Shown: positions 7,944-14,894, counted from the first letter of the stretch. The stretch: DNA of 14,894 nt from Pelomonas sp036404855 (GCF_036404855.1 NZ_DASWYS010000056.1:1-14894); one strand, 5' to 3'. A program made the numbers and translations. The notes: generated from the letters alone by a model not told the origin.

Positions 7944-8861
7944 GTGGAAACCAAATGGCTTGAAGACTTCGTCAGCCTGGCCGAGACGCGAAGCTTTTCG
8001 CGCTCCGCCCAGCTCCGCCATGTGACCCAGCCTGCGTTCTCGCGCCGCATCCAGGCGCTGGAGGCCTGGGCCGGCGTCGACCTGGTCGACCGCTCCTCCT
8101 ACCCGACGCGGCTGACGGCCGCAGGCGCCACGCTGCTGGCCCAGGCGGTCGAGCTGCTGGGTCATCTGCAGGCCACTCGCAACATGCTGCGCAGCCACCA
8201 GGCGGCGGACCAGGACATGATCGAGTTCGCCGTGCCGCATTCGCTGGCCTTCTCGTTCTTCCCGCACTGGCTCATGGGCCTGCGCCGCGGCTTCGGCGCC
8301 ATCAAGTGCCGGCTCAATGCGGCCAACGTGCACGATGCGATGCTGCAACTGAGCGAGGGCAACTGCGACTTGCTGCTGGTCTATCACCACGCCAGCCAGC
8401 CCTTGCAACTGGACCCCGAGCGCTATCAGATGGTGTCCCTGGGCCATGAGACGCTGTCACCATATGCCAAGGCCGATGCCCAGGGCGAGCCGATGTTCCG
8501 CCTGCCCGGCCGACCGGGCCAGAAGATCCCCTTCCTGAGCTACGCGGCCGGCGCTTACCTCGGCCGGCTGGTCGAACTCATCGTCAAGGAAGCCGACTGC
8601 GCCCTGAACTTGGATGCCATCTACGAGACCGACATGGCCGAGGGCCTAAAGGCCATGGCGCTGGAGGGGCATGGCTTCGCCTTCCTGCCTGCCAGCTCCG
8701 TCCAGAAGGAGCTTGCCGGTGGCCGCCTCGTGCCGGCTGCGGCGCCCGGGACGTTCAGCCTCAGCATGGAATTACGCATCTACCGTGAACGGCCCGAGCT
8801 GTCGCGCCGCCAGAAGCCCGCGGCGCAGGCGCTGTGGGACTATCTTGCGTCAGCGGCATGA
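7944..8861 (+). CDS. LysR-family regulator, HypT/YjiE-like
   Basis: A 305-residue DNA-binding regulator. The N-terminus ETKWLEDFVSLAETRSFSRS, followed by QPAFSRRIQALE and LTAAG (to about residue 61), is the LysR winged helix-turn-helix. ETKWL, QPAFSRRI and, in the effector domain, PFLSYAAGAYLGRLV resemble E. coli HypT (YjiE/QseD), a LysR protein reported to respond to hypochlorite; this is from memory of the family, not an alignment. The start is GTG at 7944, because homologues begin METKWL; the frame runs upstream to 7830 with no similarity and low plausibility. No strong Shine-Dalgarno is present. The gene lies 108 bp before gltI in the same direction, so it may regulate, or be transcribed with, the glutamate/aspartate importer. 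Three Cys and several Met could be redox-sensitive, but nothing in sequence proves it. Confidence 0.88.
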   Translation: METKWLEDFVSLAETRSFSRSAQLRHVTQPAFSRRIQALEAWAGVDLVDRSSYPTRLTAAGATLLAQAVELLGHLQATRNMLRSHQAADQDMIEFAVPHSLAFSFFPHWLMGLRRGFGAIKCRLNAANVHDAMLQLSEGNCDLLLVYHHASQPLQLDPERYQMVSLGHETLSPYAKADAQGEPMFRLPGRPGQKIPFLSYAAGAYLGRLVELIVKEADCALNLDAIYETDMAEGLKAMALEGHGFAFLPASSVQKELAGGRLVPAAAPGTFSLSMELRIYRERPELSRRQKPAAQALWDYLASAA

Positions 8862-8969
8862 CCTCATCCTGCATACACATGCCGCGTGAAAACCCGTATT
8901 CGGGCTGAGTGCCGGGCGTGGTCTGCTCGAGCTTGTTATCGATATCCACTTCCTGTTGTTGGAGTCTCC

Positions 8970-9854
8970 ATGAAGAAAGTTCTGCTCGTCGCCGCCCTGC
9001 TGGCTGGCGTTTCCGCCGTGCATGCCGACACGCTGAAGAAGATCAAGGACAGCGGCACCATCACGATGGGCGTGCGCGAGTCTTCGGGGCTGTCCTACAC
9101 CATTGGTGACGGCAAGTACGTCGGCTACCACATCGACGTGTGCGAGCGCGTCATCGCCGACCTGCGCAAGCAACTTGGCAGCAAGATCGACGTCAAGTAT
9201 CAGCCGGTCACGTCGGCCAACCGCATCCCGCTGACGGTCAACGGCACGGTAGACCTGGAGTGCGGCTCGACGACCAACAACGTCGCCCGCCAGAAGGACG
9301 TCGCCTTCGCCGTGACGACCTATGTCGAGGAGGTGCGCATCGCCGTGAAGGCCAACTCGGGCATCACGTCGATCAACCAGCTCAACGGCAAGACCATCGC
9401 CACGACCACCGGCACCACCTCGGTGCAGACGCTGCGCAAACACGAGCGCGCCAGCGGTGTGGACTTCAAGGAAGTCTTCGGCAAGGACCATGCGGACAGC
9501 TTCCTGTTGCTGGATTCCGGCCGCGCCGATGCCTTCGTCATGGACGGCTCCATCCTGGCCAAGAACATCGCCACGTCCAAGAACCCGGCCGACTTCAAGA
9601 TCGTCGGCGAAGTGCTGTCCGTCGAGCCCATTGCCATCATGATCCGCAAGGACGATCCCGCCTTCAAGAAGGCCGTGGACGACAGCATCAAGGCCATGAT
9701 GAAGTCGGGCGAGATGGCCAAGATCTACGACAAGTGGTTCCTGCAGCCCATCCCGCCGACCAACACCAAGATCGGCCTGCCGCTGTCCGCCGCGACCAAG
9801 GAGGCCTGGGCAAATCCCAACGACAAGCCGATGGAAGACTACGCGAAGAAGTGA
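8970..9854 (+). CDS. gltI: Glutamate/aspartate ABC transporter, periplasmic binding protein
   Basis: A 294-residue solute-binding protein that captures glutamate/aspartate in the periplasm and delivers it to GltJK. MKKVLLVAALLAGVSAVHA is the signal peptide (cleavage after A19). The mature protein carries the GltI hallmarks VRESSGLSYT, NRIP at 84-87, ECGSTTNNVARQKDV (C98), TTGTTS at 146-151, KDHADSF, SGRADAFVMD and the ending DKWFLQPIPP. The order and spacing match E. coli GltI closely. The open frame begins at 8886, but the ATG at 8970 has GGAG 5 nt upstream and starts the signal peptide. It is the first gene of gltIJKL; a stable hairpin (9881-9903) follows it, which may keep its mRNA more abundant than that of the permease genes. 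Confidence 0.97.
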   Translation: MKKVLLVAALLAGVSAVHADTLKKIKDSGTITMGVRESSGLSYTIGDGKYVGYHIDVCERVIADLRKQLGSKIDVKYQPVTSANRIPLTVNGTVDLECGSTTNNVARQKDVAFAVTTYVEEVRIAVKANSGITSINQLNGKTIATTTGTTSVQTLRKHERASGVDFKEVFGKDHADSFLLLDSGRADAFVMDGSILAKNIATSKNPADFKIVGEVLSVEPIAIMIRKDDPAFKKAVDDSIKAMMKSGEMAKIYDKWFLQPIPPTNTKIGLPLSAATKEAWANPNDKPMEDYAKK

Positions 9855-9880
9855 TTCGCGCATCGACCTGAAAGACCTTG

Positions 9881-9903
9881 AAGCGGGTGCCTGGCACCCG
9901 CTT
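9881..9903 (+). promoter_or_regulatory. gltI-gltJ intercistronic hairpin
   Basis: AAGCGGGTGC and GCACCCGCTT form a perfect 10-bp stem with a 3-nt CTG loop, in the 80-bp gap after gltI. It is followed by TGCGTTA, not a real T tract. It is therefore more likely a partial terminator or a barrier to 3' exonuclease than a full stop, fitting the need for excess binding protein over permease. Confidence 0.7.
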
Positions 9904-9934
9904 TGCGTTAGATGCAAGGCTTAAGGAGAGGGCC

Positions 9935-10678
9935 ATGAGCTGGGACTGGCAGTTCTACTGCAATGACACCGCCACCGGAGAGGCCATCGCTGGCTGCTTT
10001 GGCCCCGGCGGCAAGGAGCAGACCTATCTGCAGTGGATGCTGAACGCCTGGGGCTGGACGTTGAGCGTCTCGCTGCTGGCGCTGCTGCTGGCACTGGTCG
10101 TGGGCTCGCTGATCGGCATCATCCGCACGGCGCCCAACCGATGGCTGGCCCGCTTCGGGGAGGCGTGGACGGAGCTGTTCCGCAACATCCCGCTGCTGGT
10201 GCAGGTCTTCCTCTGGTACCACGTGCTGCCGGCGCTGTTCCCGGTGCTGCGGGAGAACCTGTCGTCTTCGGTGCTGGTCGTTTTTGCGCTGGGCTTCTTC
10301 ACCAGCGCGCGCATTGGCGAGCAGGTCAAGGCGGGCATCCAGACCTTGCCGCGCGGCCAGCGCTATGCCGGCCAAGCCATGGGCATGACGCTGCCCCAGA
10401 CCTACCGCTTCGTGCTGCTGCCCATGGCCTTTCGCATCGTCATCCCGCCGCTGACGAGCGAGAGCATGAACATCGTCAAGAACTCTGCCGTGGCCTTCGC
10501 GGTCAGCATCCCGGAGCTGGCGCAGTTCGCGCAGCAGGCATCGGAAGAGACCTCGCACTTCGAGGAGATCTTCATTCCCGTGACGCTGCTTTACTTCATC
10601 TCCGCGTTTGCCATCAACCGCATCGCGAAGTTCATCGAGGCGCGCGTGCGCATCCCCGGCACGGTGGGAGCGAAGTGA
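9935..10678 (+). CDS. gltJ: Glutamate/aspartate ABC transporter permease GltJ
   Basis: A 247-residue inner-membrane permease of the HisM/GltJ family; it forms the channel with GltK. The start MSWDWQFYC is preceded by AAGGAG at 6 nt; the upstream extension to 9878 would translate the hairpin and is rejected. Membrane segments are visible around residues 38-60 (SVSLLALLLALVVGSLIGII), 84-104, 110-127 and 210-232. The EAA-type loop that docks on the ATPase lies at about 128-178 (EQVKAGIQTLPRGQRYAGQA, then LLPMAFRIVIPPL). The stop codon overlaps the gltK start (GTGATG), indicating translational coupling. Confidence 0.95.
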   Translation: MSWDWQFYCNDTATGEAIAGCFGPGGKEQTYLQWMLNAWGWTLSVSLLALLLALVVGSLIGIIRTAPNRWLARFGEAWTELFRNIPLLVQVFLWYHVLPALFPVLRENLSSSVLVVFALGFFTSARIGEQVKAGIQTLPRGQRYAGQAMGMTLPQTYRFVLLPMAFRIVIPPLTSESMNIVKNSAVAFAVSIPELAQFAQQASEETSHFEEIFIPVTLLYFISAFAINRIAKFIEARVRIPGTVGAK

Positions 10679-11343
10679 TGCTGAACCTCGACTACTCCTT
10701 CCTGAACTGGGCCGTCATCCAGAGCTTCATCGCCAAGGGCTTCTGGTTCTCCATCCAGCTGACCCTGGTGTCCATGATCGGCGGCATCGTCCTCGGAACG
10801 CTGCTGGCGATGATGAGGCTGTCCAGTCACCGCTGGCTGTCGGCGCCGGCGGCCTTCTACGTCGATACGCTGCGTTCCATCCCGCTGGTGATGGTGATCC
10901 TGTGGTTCTTCCTGCTCATTCCCAAGCTGCTCGGGCCGCTGGGCGGGCAGACCTCCGCCTTCATCACCTTCACGCTGTTCGAGGCCTGCTATTACTCCGA
11001 GATCATGCGGGCCGGTATCCAGTCGGTGTCGCGCGGTCAGGTCAATGCCGGCTACGCGATGGGCATGACCTACGGCCAGACGATGCGCTTCGTCGTGCTG
11101 CCGCAGGCCTTCCGCAACATGCTGCCCGTACTGCTGACCCAGACCATCATCCTGTTCCAGGACACCTCGCTGGTCTACGCCGTTGGCGAGTACGACCTGC
11201 TGAAGGGCTTCGAGGTTGCGGGCAAGAACTTCAACCGCCCGGTCGAGACCTATCTCGTCGCCGCCGTCGTCTACTTCGTCATCTGCTTCGGCCTGTCGCA
11301 GCTTGTGCGCCGGCTGCAGCAGAAGATCGCAATCATCCGTTGA
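10678..11343 (+). CDS. gltK: Glutamate/aspartate ABC transporter permease GltK
   Basis: A 221-residue inner-membrane permease, partner of GltJ. The ATG overlaps the gltJ stop by one base and has GGGAG upstream. Hydrophobic helices cover residues about 20-45, 63-85 and 185-210. The EAA loop is AGIQSVSRGQVNAGYAMGM followed by VVLPQAFRNMLPVL, at about 112-150. The later segment IILFQDTSLVYAVGEYDLL is typical of polar amino-acid permeases of this family. An open frame extending upstream to 10033 is only a shadow inside gltJ. Confidence 0.95.
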   Translation: MLNLDYSFLNWAVIQSFIAKGFWFSIQLTLVSMIGGIVLGTLLAMMRLSSHRWLSAPAAFYVDTLRSIPLVMVILWFFLLIPKLLGPLGGQTSAFITFTLFEACYYSEIMRAGIQSVSRGQVNAGYAMGMTYGQTMRFVVLPQAFRNMLPVLLTQTIILFQDTSLVYAVGEYDLLKGFEVAGKNFNRPVETYLVAAVVYFVICFGLSQLVRRLQQKIAIIR

Positions 11344-11355
11344 TTGGGCATCACC

Positions 11356-12090
11356 ATGATCGACATCAAGAACATCTCCAAGTGGTACGGCAGCTTTCAG
11401 GTGCTGACCGACTGCACGACGTCCATCAAGAAGGGCGAGGTCGTCGTCGTCTGCGGGCCCTCGGGCTCGGGCAAGTCGACGCTGATCAAGACCGTCAACG
11501 CGCTGGAGCCCTTCCAGAAGGGTGACATCGTCGTGGACGGCATCTCCATCGCCGATCCCAAGACCAACCTGCCCAAGCTGCGCTCACGCGTGGGCATGGT
11601 CTTCCAGCACTTCGAGCTGTTCCCCCACCTGTCGGTAACCGAGAACCTGACCATCGCTCAGATCAAGGTGCTGGGTCGTTCGCCGGCCGATGCCAAGACG
11701 CGCGGCCTGAAGATGCTGGAGCGGGTCGGCCTGTCCGCACACAAGGACAAGTTCCCCGGTCAGCTCTCCGGTGGGCAGCAGCAGCGCGTGGCCATCGCGC
11801 GGGCGCTGTCCATGGATCCCATCGTCATGCTGTTCGACGAGCCCACCTCGGCGTTGGACCCCGAGATGGTGGGCGAGGTGCTGGACGTGATGGTGCAACT
11901 GGCCAACGAGGGCATGACCATGATGTGCGTGACGCACGAGATGGGTTTTGCCAAGCGCGTCAGCAATCGTGTCATCTTCATGGACGCGGGCAAGATCATC
12001 GAGGACTGCACCAGCGCCGACTTCTTCAACAAGCCCGACGAACGCTCGCCGCGGGCCAAGGACTTCCTGGCCAAGATCCTGCAGCACTGA
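11356..12090 (+). CDS. gltL: Glutamate/aspartate ABC transporter ATP-binding protein
   Basis: A 244-residue ATPase that powers GltJK from the cytoplasmic face. Complete ABC motifs: Walker A GPSGSGKST at 34-42, Q-loop Q84 in MVFQHFELFPHL, signature LSGGQQQR at 137-144, Walker B VMLFDEP with catalytic E162, D-loop SALD at 165-168 and H-loop H194 in VTHEMGF. The opening MIDIKNISKWYGSFQVLTDC matches GltL. I chose the ATG at 11356 over the TTG at 11344 because it fits the family N-terminus, although neither has a good Shine-Dalgarno. It begins 12 bp after gltK and is the last gene of the operon, converging on the DUF4394 gene. Confidence 0.97.
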   Translation: MIDIKNISKWYGSFQVLTDCTTSIKKGEVVVVCGPSGSGKSTLIKTVNALEPFQKGDIVVDGISIADPKTNLPKLRSRVGMVFQHFELFPHLSVTENLTIAQIKVLGRSPADAKTRGLKMLERVGLSAHKDKFPGQLSGGQQQRVAIARALSMDPIVMLFDEPTSALDPEMVGEVLDVMVQLANEGMTMMCVTHEMGFAKRVSNRVIFMDAGKIIEDCTSADFFNKPDERSPRAKDFLAKILQH

Positions 12091-12097
12091 CGGCACA

Positions 12098-12112
12098 GCC
12101 CGCCCCGCGGGC
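12098..12112. terminator. Possible weak terminator hairpin between gltL and DUF4394 gene
   Basis: GCCCGC-CCC-GCGGGC, a 6-bp all-GC stem, can be extended by CAC/GTG and GGC/GCC pairs with bulges. It occupies nearly all of the 31-bp gap between two convergent stop codons. There is no T tract on either strand, so intrinsic termination would be weak; Rho-dependent ending is equally possible. Confidence 0.35.
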
Positions 12113-12121
12113 CCCGTGGCC

Positions 12122-12994
12122 CTACGGCTCGATGGCCGCCCCGACCAGCGCCCCGGCGGCGATGCTGCCGATGCGCGTCGCTTGGCCGGTGGGCAGGTCA
12201 ATGCGATACCAGCCCGATTTCCCGTCCACCGTGATGGCCGCATAGGCCGCGTTCGACACGTCGGAGATGTCCAGTGTCGCGTGCTGGAAGCTGCCGATGC
12301 CCAGCGACCCGACCGTGTAGAGACGGCCCGTGTTGGGCGACGTCACCGGCAGCATGCCCTCCTTGCTGCCCTGATGTACCAGCACGCCCAGGCGGCCGTC
12401 CAGTGCGTAGTTGGTCGTGAGTTTGTCGTTGTCCTTGTTGTAGGTGTAGCCGGCCGCGACGATGGCGGGTGGCTTGCCGGCGTTCACGTCGTTCTTGTCA
12501 TAGGCCAGGCGGCCGTCCAGTTGCGCTCCCGGTTGCTCGGGGTCGGCGTCCACGATGGCGCCGGTGTCGGGGTGCAGGCGCAGGTTGTAGCCCGCGTCAT
12601 TGACGACGCGGATGCGGTCCACGGTCGGGTTGAAATCAAAGCCCCATTCGGTGGCGCCGTCCCGGGGCAGGGCGCTGGGGGCGCCGATGGCACTGGCCGC
12701 GCCGGTCCGTGTGTCTATGCGGTAGAGCTGGCCGCTGGCTCCCAGGCCGTAGAGCTGGCCCTTGGCGACGCGGTAGTCGATGCCTAGCAGCGTGTCCCCA
12801 GCGGCCAGACCCGTGAGGGGCCGGCTGGAGAGTGTTTTCTGCGGCTGGCCGGCGTTGAACAGGATCAACTGATTCGTCGCCGTGACGGCATGGATCATCT
12901 CCTTGGCCGGCGGTCCCAGGGCCTCCATCGGCTTCGTGGCGCAGGCGGTGAGCAGCGCGGCAACTGCAGCAAGTGAGAGGGCGTGTCGGGTCAT
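12122..12994 (-). CDS. DUF4394-like predicted lipoprotein
   Basis: A 290-residue exported lipoprotein of unknown function. MTRHALSLAAVAALLTAC is a lipoprotein signal with lipobox LTAC, so C18 would be lipidated. The mature part resembles DUF4394 domains as I remember them: repeated beta-strand units such as LLGIDYRVAKGQLYGLGASG, LYRIDTRTGAASAIG, FDFNPTVDRIRVVNDAGYN and NLRLHPDTG, a pattern suggesting a beta-propeller-like fold. It ends in GWYRIDLPTGQATRIGSI. The start at 12994 has CGGAGAA 3 nt upstream; the longer frame to 13063 is rejected because it would bury the signal sequence. It lies 65 bp downstream of the dehydrogenase in the same direction and may share its transcript. No enzymatic residues are recognised. 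Confidence 0.8.
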   Translation of the reverse strand: MTRHALSLAAVAALLTACATKPMEALGPPAKEMIHAVTATNQLILFNAGQPQKTLSSRPLTGLAAGDTLLGIDYRVAKGQLYGLGASGQLYRIDTRTGAASAIGAPSALPRDGATEWGFDFNPTVDRIRVVNDAGYNLRLHPDTGAIVDADPEQPGAQLDGRLAYDKNDVNAGKPPAIVAAGYTYNKDNDKLTTNYALDGRLGVLVHQGSKEGMLPVTSPNTGRLYTVGSLGIGSFQHATLDISDVSNAAYAAITVDGKSGWYRIDLPTGQATRIGSIAAGALVGAAIEP

Positions 12995-13059
12995 GGATTC
13001 TCCGTGGGCTGGGGTGGTGGTCTTATACGCGCCCACCTCGCGCCATGGAAACACGACCC

Positions 13060-13818
13060 TCAAAGGAACATGCCGCCCGAGGCCTCCACGCGCTGGCCGG
13101 TGATCCAGCCCGCGCCCGGCCTCATCAGCGCGGCCACCGCGCCGCCGATGTCCTCTGCCTCGCCGGCCCGGCCCAATGCCGTCACGGAGGCGACGAAGCG
13201 GTTCAGCTCCGCGTTGTCGCGCACTGCGCCGCCGCCGAAGTCGGTCGCGATGGCGCCGGGCGCCAGCGTGTTGACGCGGACGCCGCGCGCGGCCAGCTCC
13301 TTCGCCTGGTAACGGCTCAGCACCTCGACGGCGCCCTTCATGGCCGCGTAGACGGCATAGCCTGGCAGCGTGAAGCGGGTCAGGCCGCTGGAGATGTTCA
13401 GCACGCGAGCGCCTTCGGCCAGCATCGGCAGCAGGGCCTGCGTCAGGAAGAAGGGGCCCTTGAGATGGATGGCCAGCATGGCGTCGAACTGGGCCAGCGT
13501 CGTCTCGGCGAAGCTGACGTGGGCGCCCGCGCCGGCATTGTTGACGAGGCCGTCGAGCCGGCTTGCGCCCCAGGCCTTCAGTGCATCGCGCAGGAGCCCG
13601 GTGAATGCCGGGAAGCCTGCCGTATCGGTCACGTCCAGCGGCAGGGCCAGCGCGCGGCGACCCTGGGACTGGATCTGCTCGACAACGCCCTGCGCTGCGC
13701 CGACGGCGTCGCGGTACGTCAGCACGATGTCGTGTCCGTCGCGCGCCAGGGCCAGCGCCATCGCGGCGCCCAGCCCGCGGCTACCGCCGGTGATCAGGGT
13801 GATGGGTGTGGAAGCCAT
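13060..13818 (-). CDS. Short-chain dehydrogenase/reductase (SDR), classical type
   Basis: A 252-residue NAD(P)-dependent oxidoreductase, cytoplasmic. The Rossmann motif TGGSRGLG is at 10-17, NNAG at 93-96, and the active site S143/S144 with YAAMK (Y157, K161). The C-terminal RVNTLAPGAIATDF and ITGQRVEASGGMFL are typical of FabG-like SDRs. Arg at 14 in the glycine motif and the Y-R pair after beta-2 hint at NADPH use, but this is only a hint. The substrate cannot be named. The start at 13818 has CGGAGAA 4 nt upstream; the extension to 13881 has no family resemblance. The gene is divergent from a LysR regulator (91-bp gap), the usual layout for a regulator controlling its neighbour, and may be transcribed with the DUF4394 gene. 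Confidence 0.93.
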   Translation of the reverse strand: MASTPITLITGGSRGLGAAMALALARDGHDIVLTYRDAVGAAQGVVEQIQSQGRRALALPLDVTDTAGFPAFTGLLRDALKAWGASRLDGLVNNAGAGAHVSFAETTLAQFDAMLAIHLKGPFFLTQALLPMLAEGARVLNISSGLTRFTLPGYAVYAAMKGAVEVLSRYQAKELAARGVRVNTLAPGAIATDFGGGAVRDNAELNRFVASVTALGRAGEAEDIGGAVAALMRPGAGWITGQRVEASGGMFL

Positions 13819-13875
13819 GGATTTCTCCGTGAGTGGGTACGGAGGGCAATTTATTGTTCGAATGGAAATGGATAA

Positions 13876-13897
13876 AGTCATCTAAACGTAAATGACT
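13876..13897. promoter_or_regulatory. Inverted repeat in the SDR/LysR divergent promoter, candidate operator
   Basis: AGTCAT (13876-13881) and ATGACT (13892-13897) are a perfect 6+6 inverted repeat with a 10-nt spacer. It lies in an AT-rich patch (about 13848-13905) that contrasts with the GC-rich surroundings. It sits just upstream of the LysR ATG and about 60-80 bp upstream of the SDR start, as expected for an autoregulated LysR site, though it is not a strict T-N11-A box. No confident -10/-35 pair was found on either strand. Confidence 0.5.
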
Positions 13898-13909
13898 GTG
13901 CTCTAAACG

Positions 13910-14842
13910 ATGCCCAATATCGACCTGGCCGCGCTGCGCGTCTTCCTGCAGGTGGCCGACCTGGCCCACTTCAGCCGTGCGGCCGAAGAGCTGGGCTTGC
14001 CCAAGGGGCGGGTCAGTCACATCGTGCGCGAGCTGGAGGCCCGCCTCGGCAGCCGCCTGTTCCAGCGCACGACGCGGCGCGTCAGCCTGACCTCGGACGG
14101 CGAGCTGCTCGCCGAGCGTGCCCGCAGCCTGCTGGCCGATGCCGGCGAGATCGAGGCCTTGTTTCAGCAGGACCAGCAGCTCGGCGGCCGGCTGCGCGTC
14201 GACCTGCCCGTACGCCTGGCACTGGATGCCGTGCTGCCAGCGCTGCCCGCCTTCTTGGCGGCGCATCCGGGCCTGCAGGTGGAGCTGAGCTGCACGGACC
14301 GGCGCGTGGACTTGGTGGAAGAGGGCTTTGACTGCGTGCTGCGCGTGGGGGCCGTGCATGACCCCATGCTCGTCGCCAGAGCCGTGGGCCAACTGCGCAT
14401 GATCAATGTCGCGAGTCCGGCCTACCTCGCCTCGCGGGGCACGCCCGCCACGCCCGAGGATCTGCTGGCGCAGGGCCACGAACTCGTCCATTACAGCCAG
14501 ACCTGGGCGGACCGCCGCGCTCGCTTTGACTGGCTGGATGCCGACGGCCGCGCGCACAGTCTGCACCTGCCGGCGCGTGTCACCGTCAACCACACCGACG
14601 CCTACCAGGTCGCCGCGCTGGCCGGCATGGGCATCGTGCAGGCGCCCTGCGTGGGCCTGCGTGCGGCGCTGGCCGACGGACGCCTCGTGCGCGTGCTTGC
14701 GGGCCATGAGCCCGCGGCGCTGCCGGTGCAGCTTGTCATGAGCCAGCGCCGCCACACGCCGAGGCGCGTGCGTGTCTTCATGGACTGGCTGGTGGCGCTG
14801 CTCGGCGCACATCTGGCCGACGACAATCCGGCCCATGACTGA
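13910..14842 (+). CDS. LysR-family transcriptional regulator
   Basis: A 310-residue regulator. The N-terminal winged helix-turn-helix spans residues about 5-62 (LRVFLQVADLAHFSRAAEEL, GRVSHIVRELEARLGSRLFQ, then RTTRRVSLTSDGE). The effector domain from about 90 contains LRVDLPVRLALDAVLPALPA and DGFDCVLRVG-like text (EEGFDCVLRVGAV), typical of the CrgA/AaeR-type LysR subgroup that often sits beside oxidoreductases. The ATG at 13910 has no clear Shine-Dalgarno but gives the normal family N-terminus. It is divergent from the SDR gene with an inverted repeat between them, so control of the SDR and of itself is likely. Its last eight bases overlap the pyrC start. The effector is unknown. Confidence 0.94.
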   Translation: MPNIDLAALRVFLQVADLAHFSRAAEELGLPKGRVSHIVRELEARLGSRLFQRTTRRVSLTSDGELLAERARSLLADAGEIEALFQQDQQLGGRLRVDLPVRLALDAVLPALPAFLAAHPGLQVELSCTDRRVDLVEEGFDCVLRVGAVHDPMLVARAVGQLRMINVASPAYLASRGTPATPEDLLAQGHELVHYSQTWADRRARFDWLDADGRAHSLHLPARVTVNHTDAYQVAALAGMGIVQAPCVGLRAALADGRLVRVLAGHEPAALPVQLVMSQRRHTPRRVRVFMDWLVALLGAHLADDNPAHD

Positions 14843-14894
14843 CACGCTCACCCTCACCCGGCCGGACGACTGGCACCTGCACCTGCGCGACGAG
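14835..14894 (+). CDS. pyrC: Dihydroorotase PyrC, N-terminal 20 codons (cut by window edge)
   Basis: The ATG at 14835 opens MTDTLTLTRPDDWHLHLRDE and runs off the right edge. RPDDWHLHLRD is the diagnostic start of class II dihydroorotase; H14 and H16 of the HxH pair would bind the active-site zinc. The enzyme catalyses the reversible cyclisation of carbamoyl-aspartate to dihydroorotate in pyrimidine synthesis. The start overlaps the LysR stop by 8 nt in another frame and has no strong Shine-Dalgarno, which suggests coupling to translation of the LysR gene. Only 20 residues are visible, but the motif is specific. Confidence 0.87.
   Translation, partial: MTDTLTLTRPDDWHLHLRDE

Noticed and set aside
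8850..9917. 355-codon minus-strand frame opposite gltI
   Set aside because: Shadow of gltI; Asp/Gly/His-rich with no recognisable domain.
11344..11355. TTG start adding four residues to GltL
   Set aside because: No Shine-Dalgarno, and the ATG at 11356 matches the family N-terminus.
12973..13875. 300-codon plus-strand frame opposite the SDR
   Set aside because: Shadow of a gene with complete SDR motifs; no domain or start signal of its own.
13781..14857. 358-codon minus-strand frame opposite the second LysR gene
   Set aside because: Shadow frame; Gln/His/Arg-rich and it would cover the divergent promoter.

Overview
The window is GC-rich chromosomal DNA with dense, short-spaced genes. It looks like a betaproteobacterium of the order Burkholderiales, probably the Rubrivivax/Roseateles/Leptothrix neighbourhood. 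That placement is inferred from the DUF1631 protein, the PEP-CTERM protein, the form of the gltIJKL operon and the groESL control region, and no 16S or database comparison was possible. I see no tRNA, rRNA, insertion sequence, phage gene or CRISPR array, and no gene-free stretch above about 200 bases.

Layout. (1) 1-1585, minus strand: the N-terminal 528 codons of a DUF1631 protein that runs off the left edge. (2) 1606-4721, plus strand: a TPR/SPINDLY-type GT41 glycosyltransferase followed closely by a MipA/OmpV-family outer-membrane protein. A strong two-way terminator at 4737-4762 separates them from the convergent groESL operon. (3) 4799-6956, minus strand: groS-groL with a promoter readable by both sigma-32 and sigma-70, a CIRCE (HrcA) operator near the predicted start point, and a terminator-like hairpin in the leader. 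(4) 7055-7741, minus strand: a small secreted PEP-CTERM protein with its own terminator. (5) 7944-12090, plus strand: a HypT/YjiE-like LysR regulator, then gltI-gltJ-gltK-gltL, a complete glutamate/aspartate ABC importer with a hairpin between gltI and gltJ. (6) 12122-13818, minus strand: a DUF4394 lipoprotein and a short-chain dehydrogenase. (7) 13910-14894, plus strand: a second LysR regulator divergent from the dehydrogenase, whose 3' end overlaps the start of pyrC (dihydroorotase), cut by the right edge.

How the parts work together. GroES and GroEL form the chaperonin. GltI binds glutamate/aspartate in the periplasm, GltJ and GltK form the channel and GltL supplies ATP hydrolysis. The HypT-like regulator is placed to control that importer. 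The second LysR protein is placed to control the divergent dehydrogenase through the AT-rich 91-bp gap, which holds a perfect 6+6 inverted repeat. The GT41 enzyme, DUF1631 protein, PEP-CTERM protein and DUF4394 lipoprotein have no assignable substrate or partner here.

Most of the window is ordinary housekeeping and accessory content. I did not find a convincing new multi-gene system. The most interesting items are control elements (the groESL leader hairpin, the gltI/gltJ hairpin, the LysR/SDR operator candidate, the LysR-pyrC overlap) and the GT41 enzyme of unknown target.
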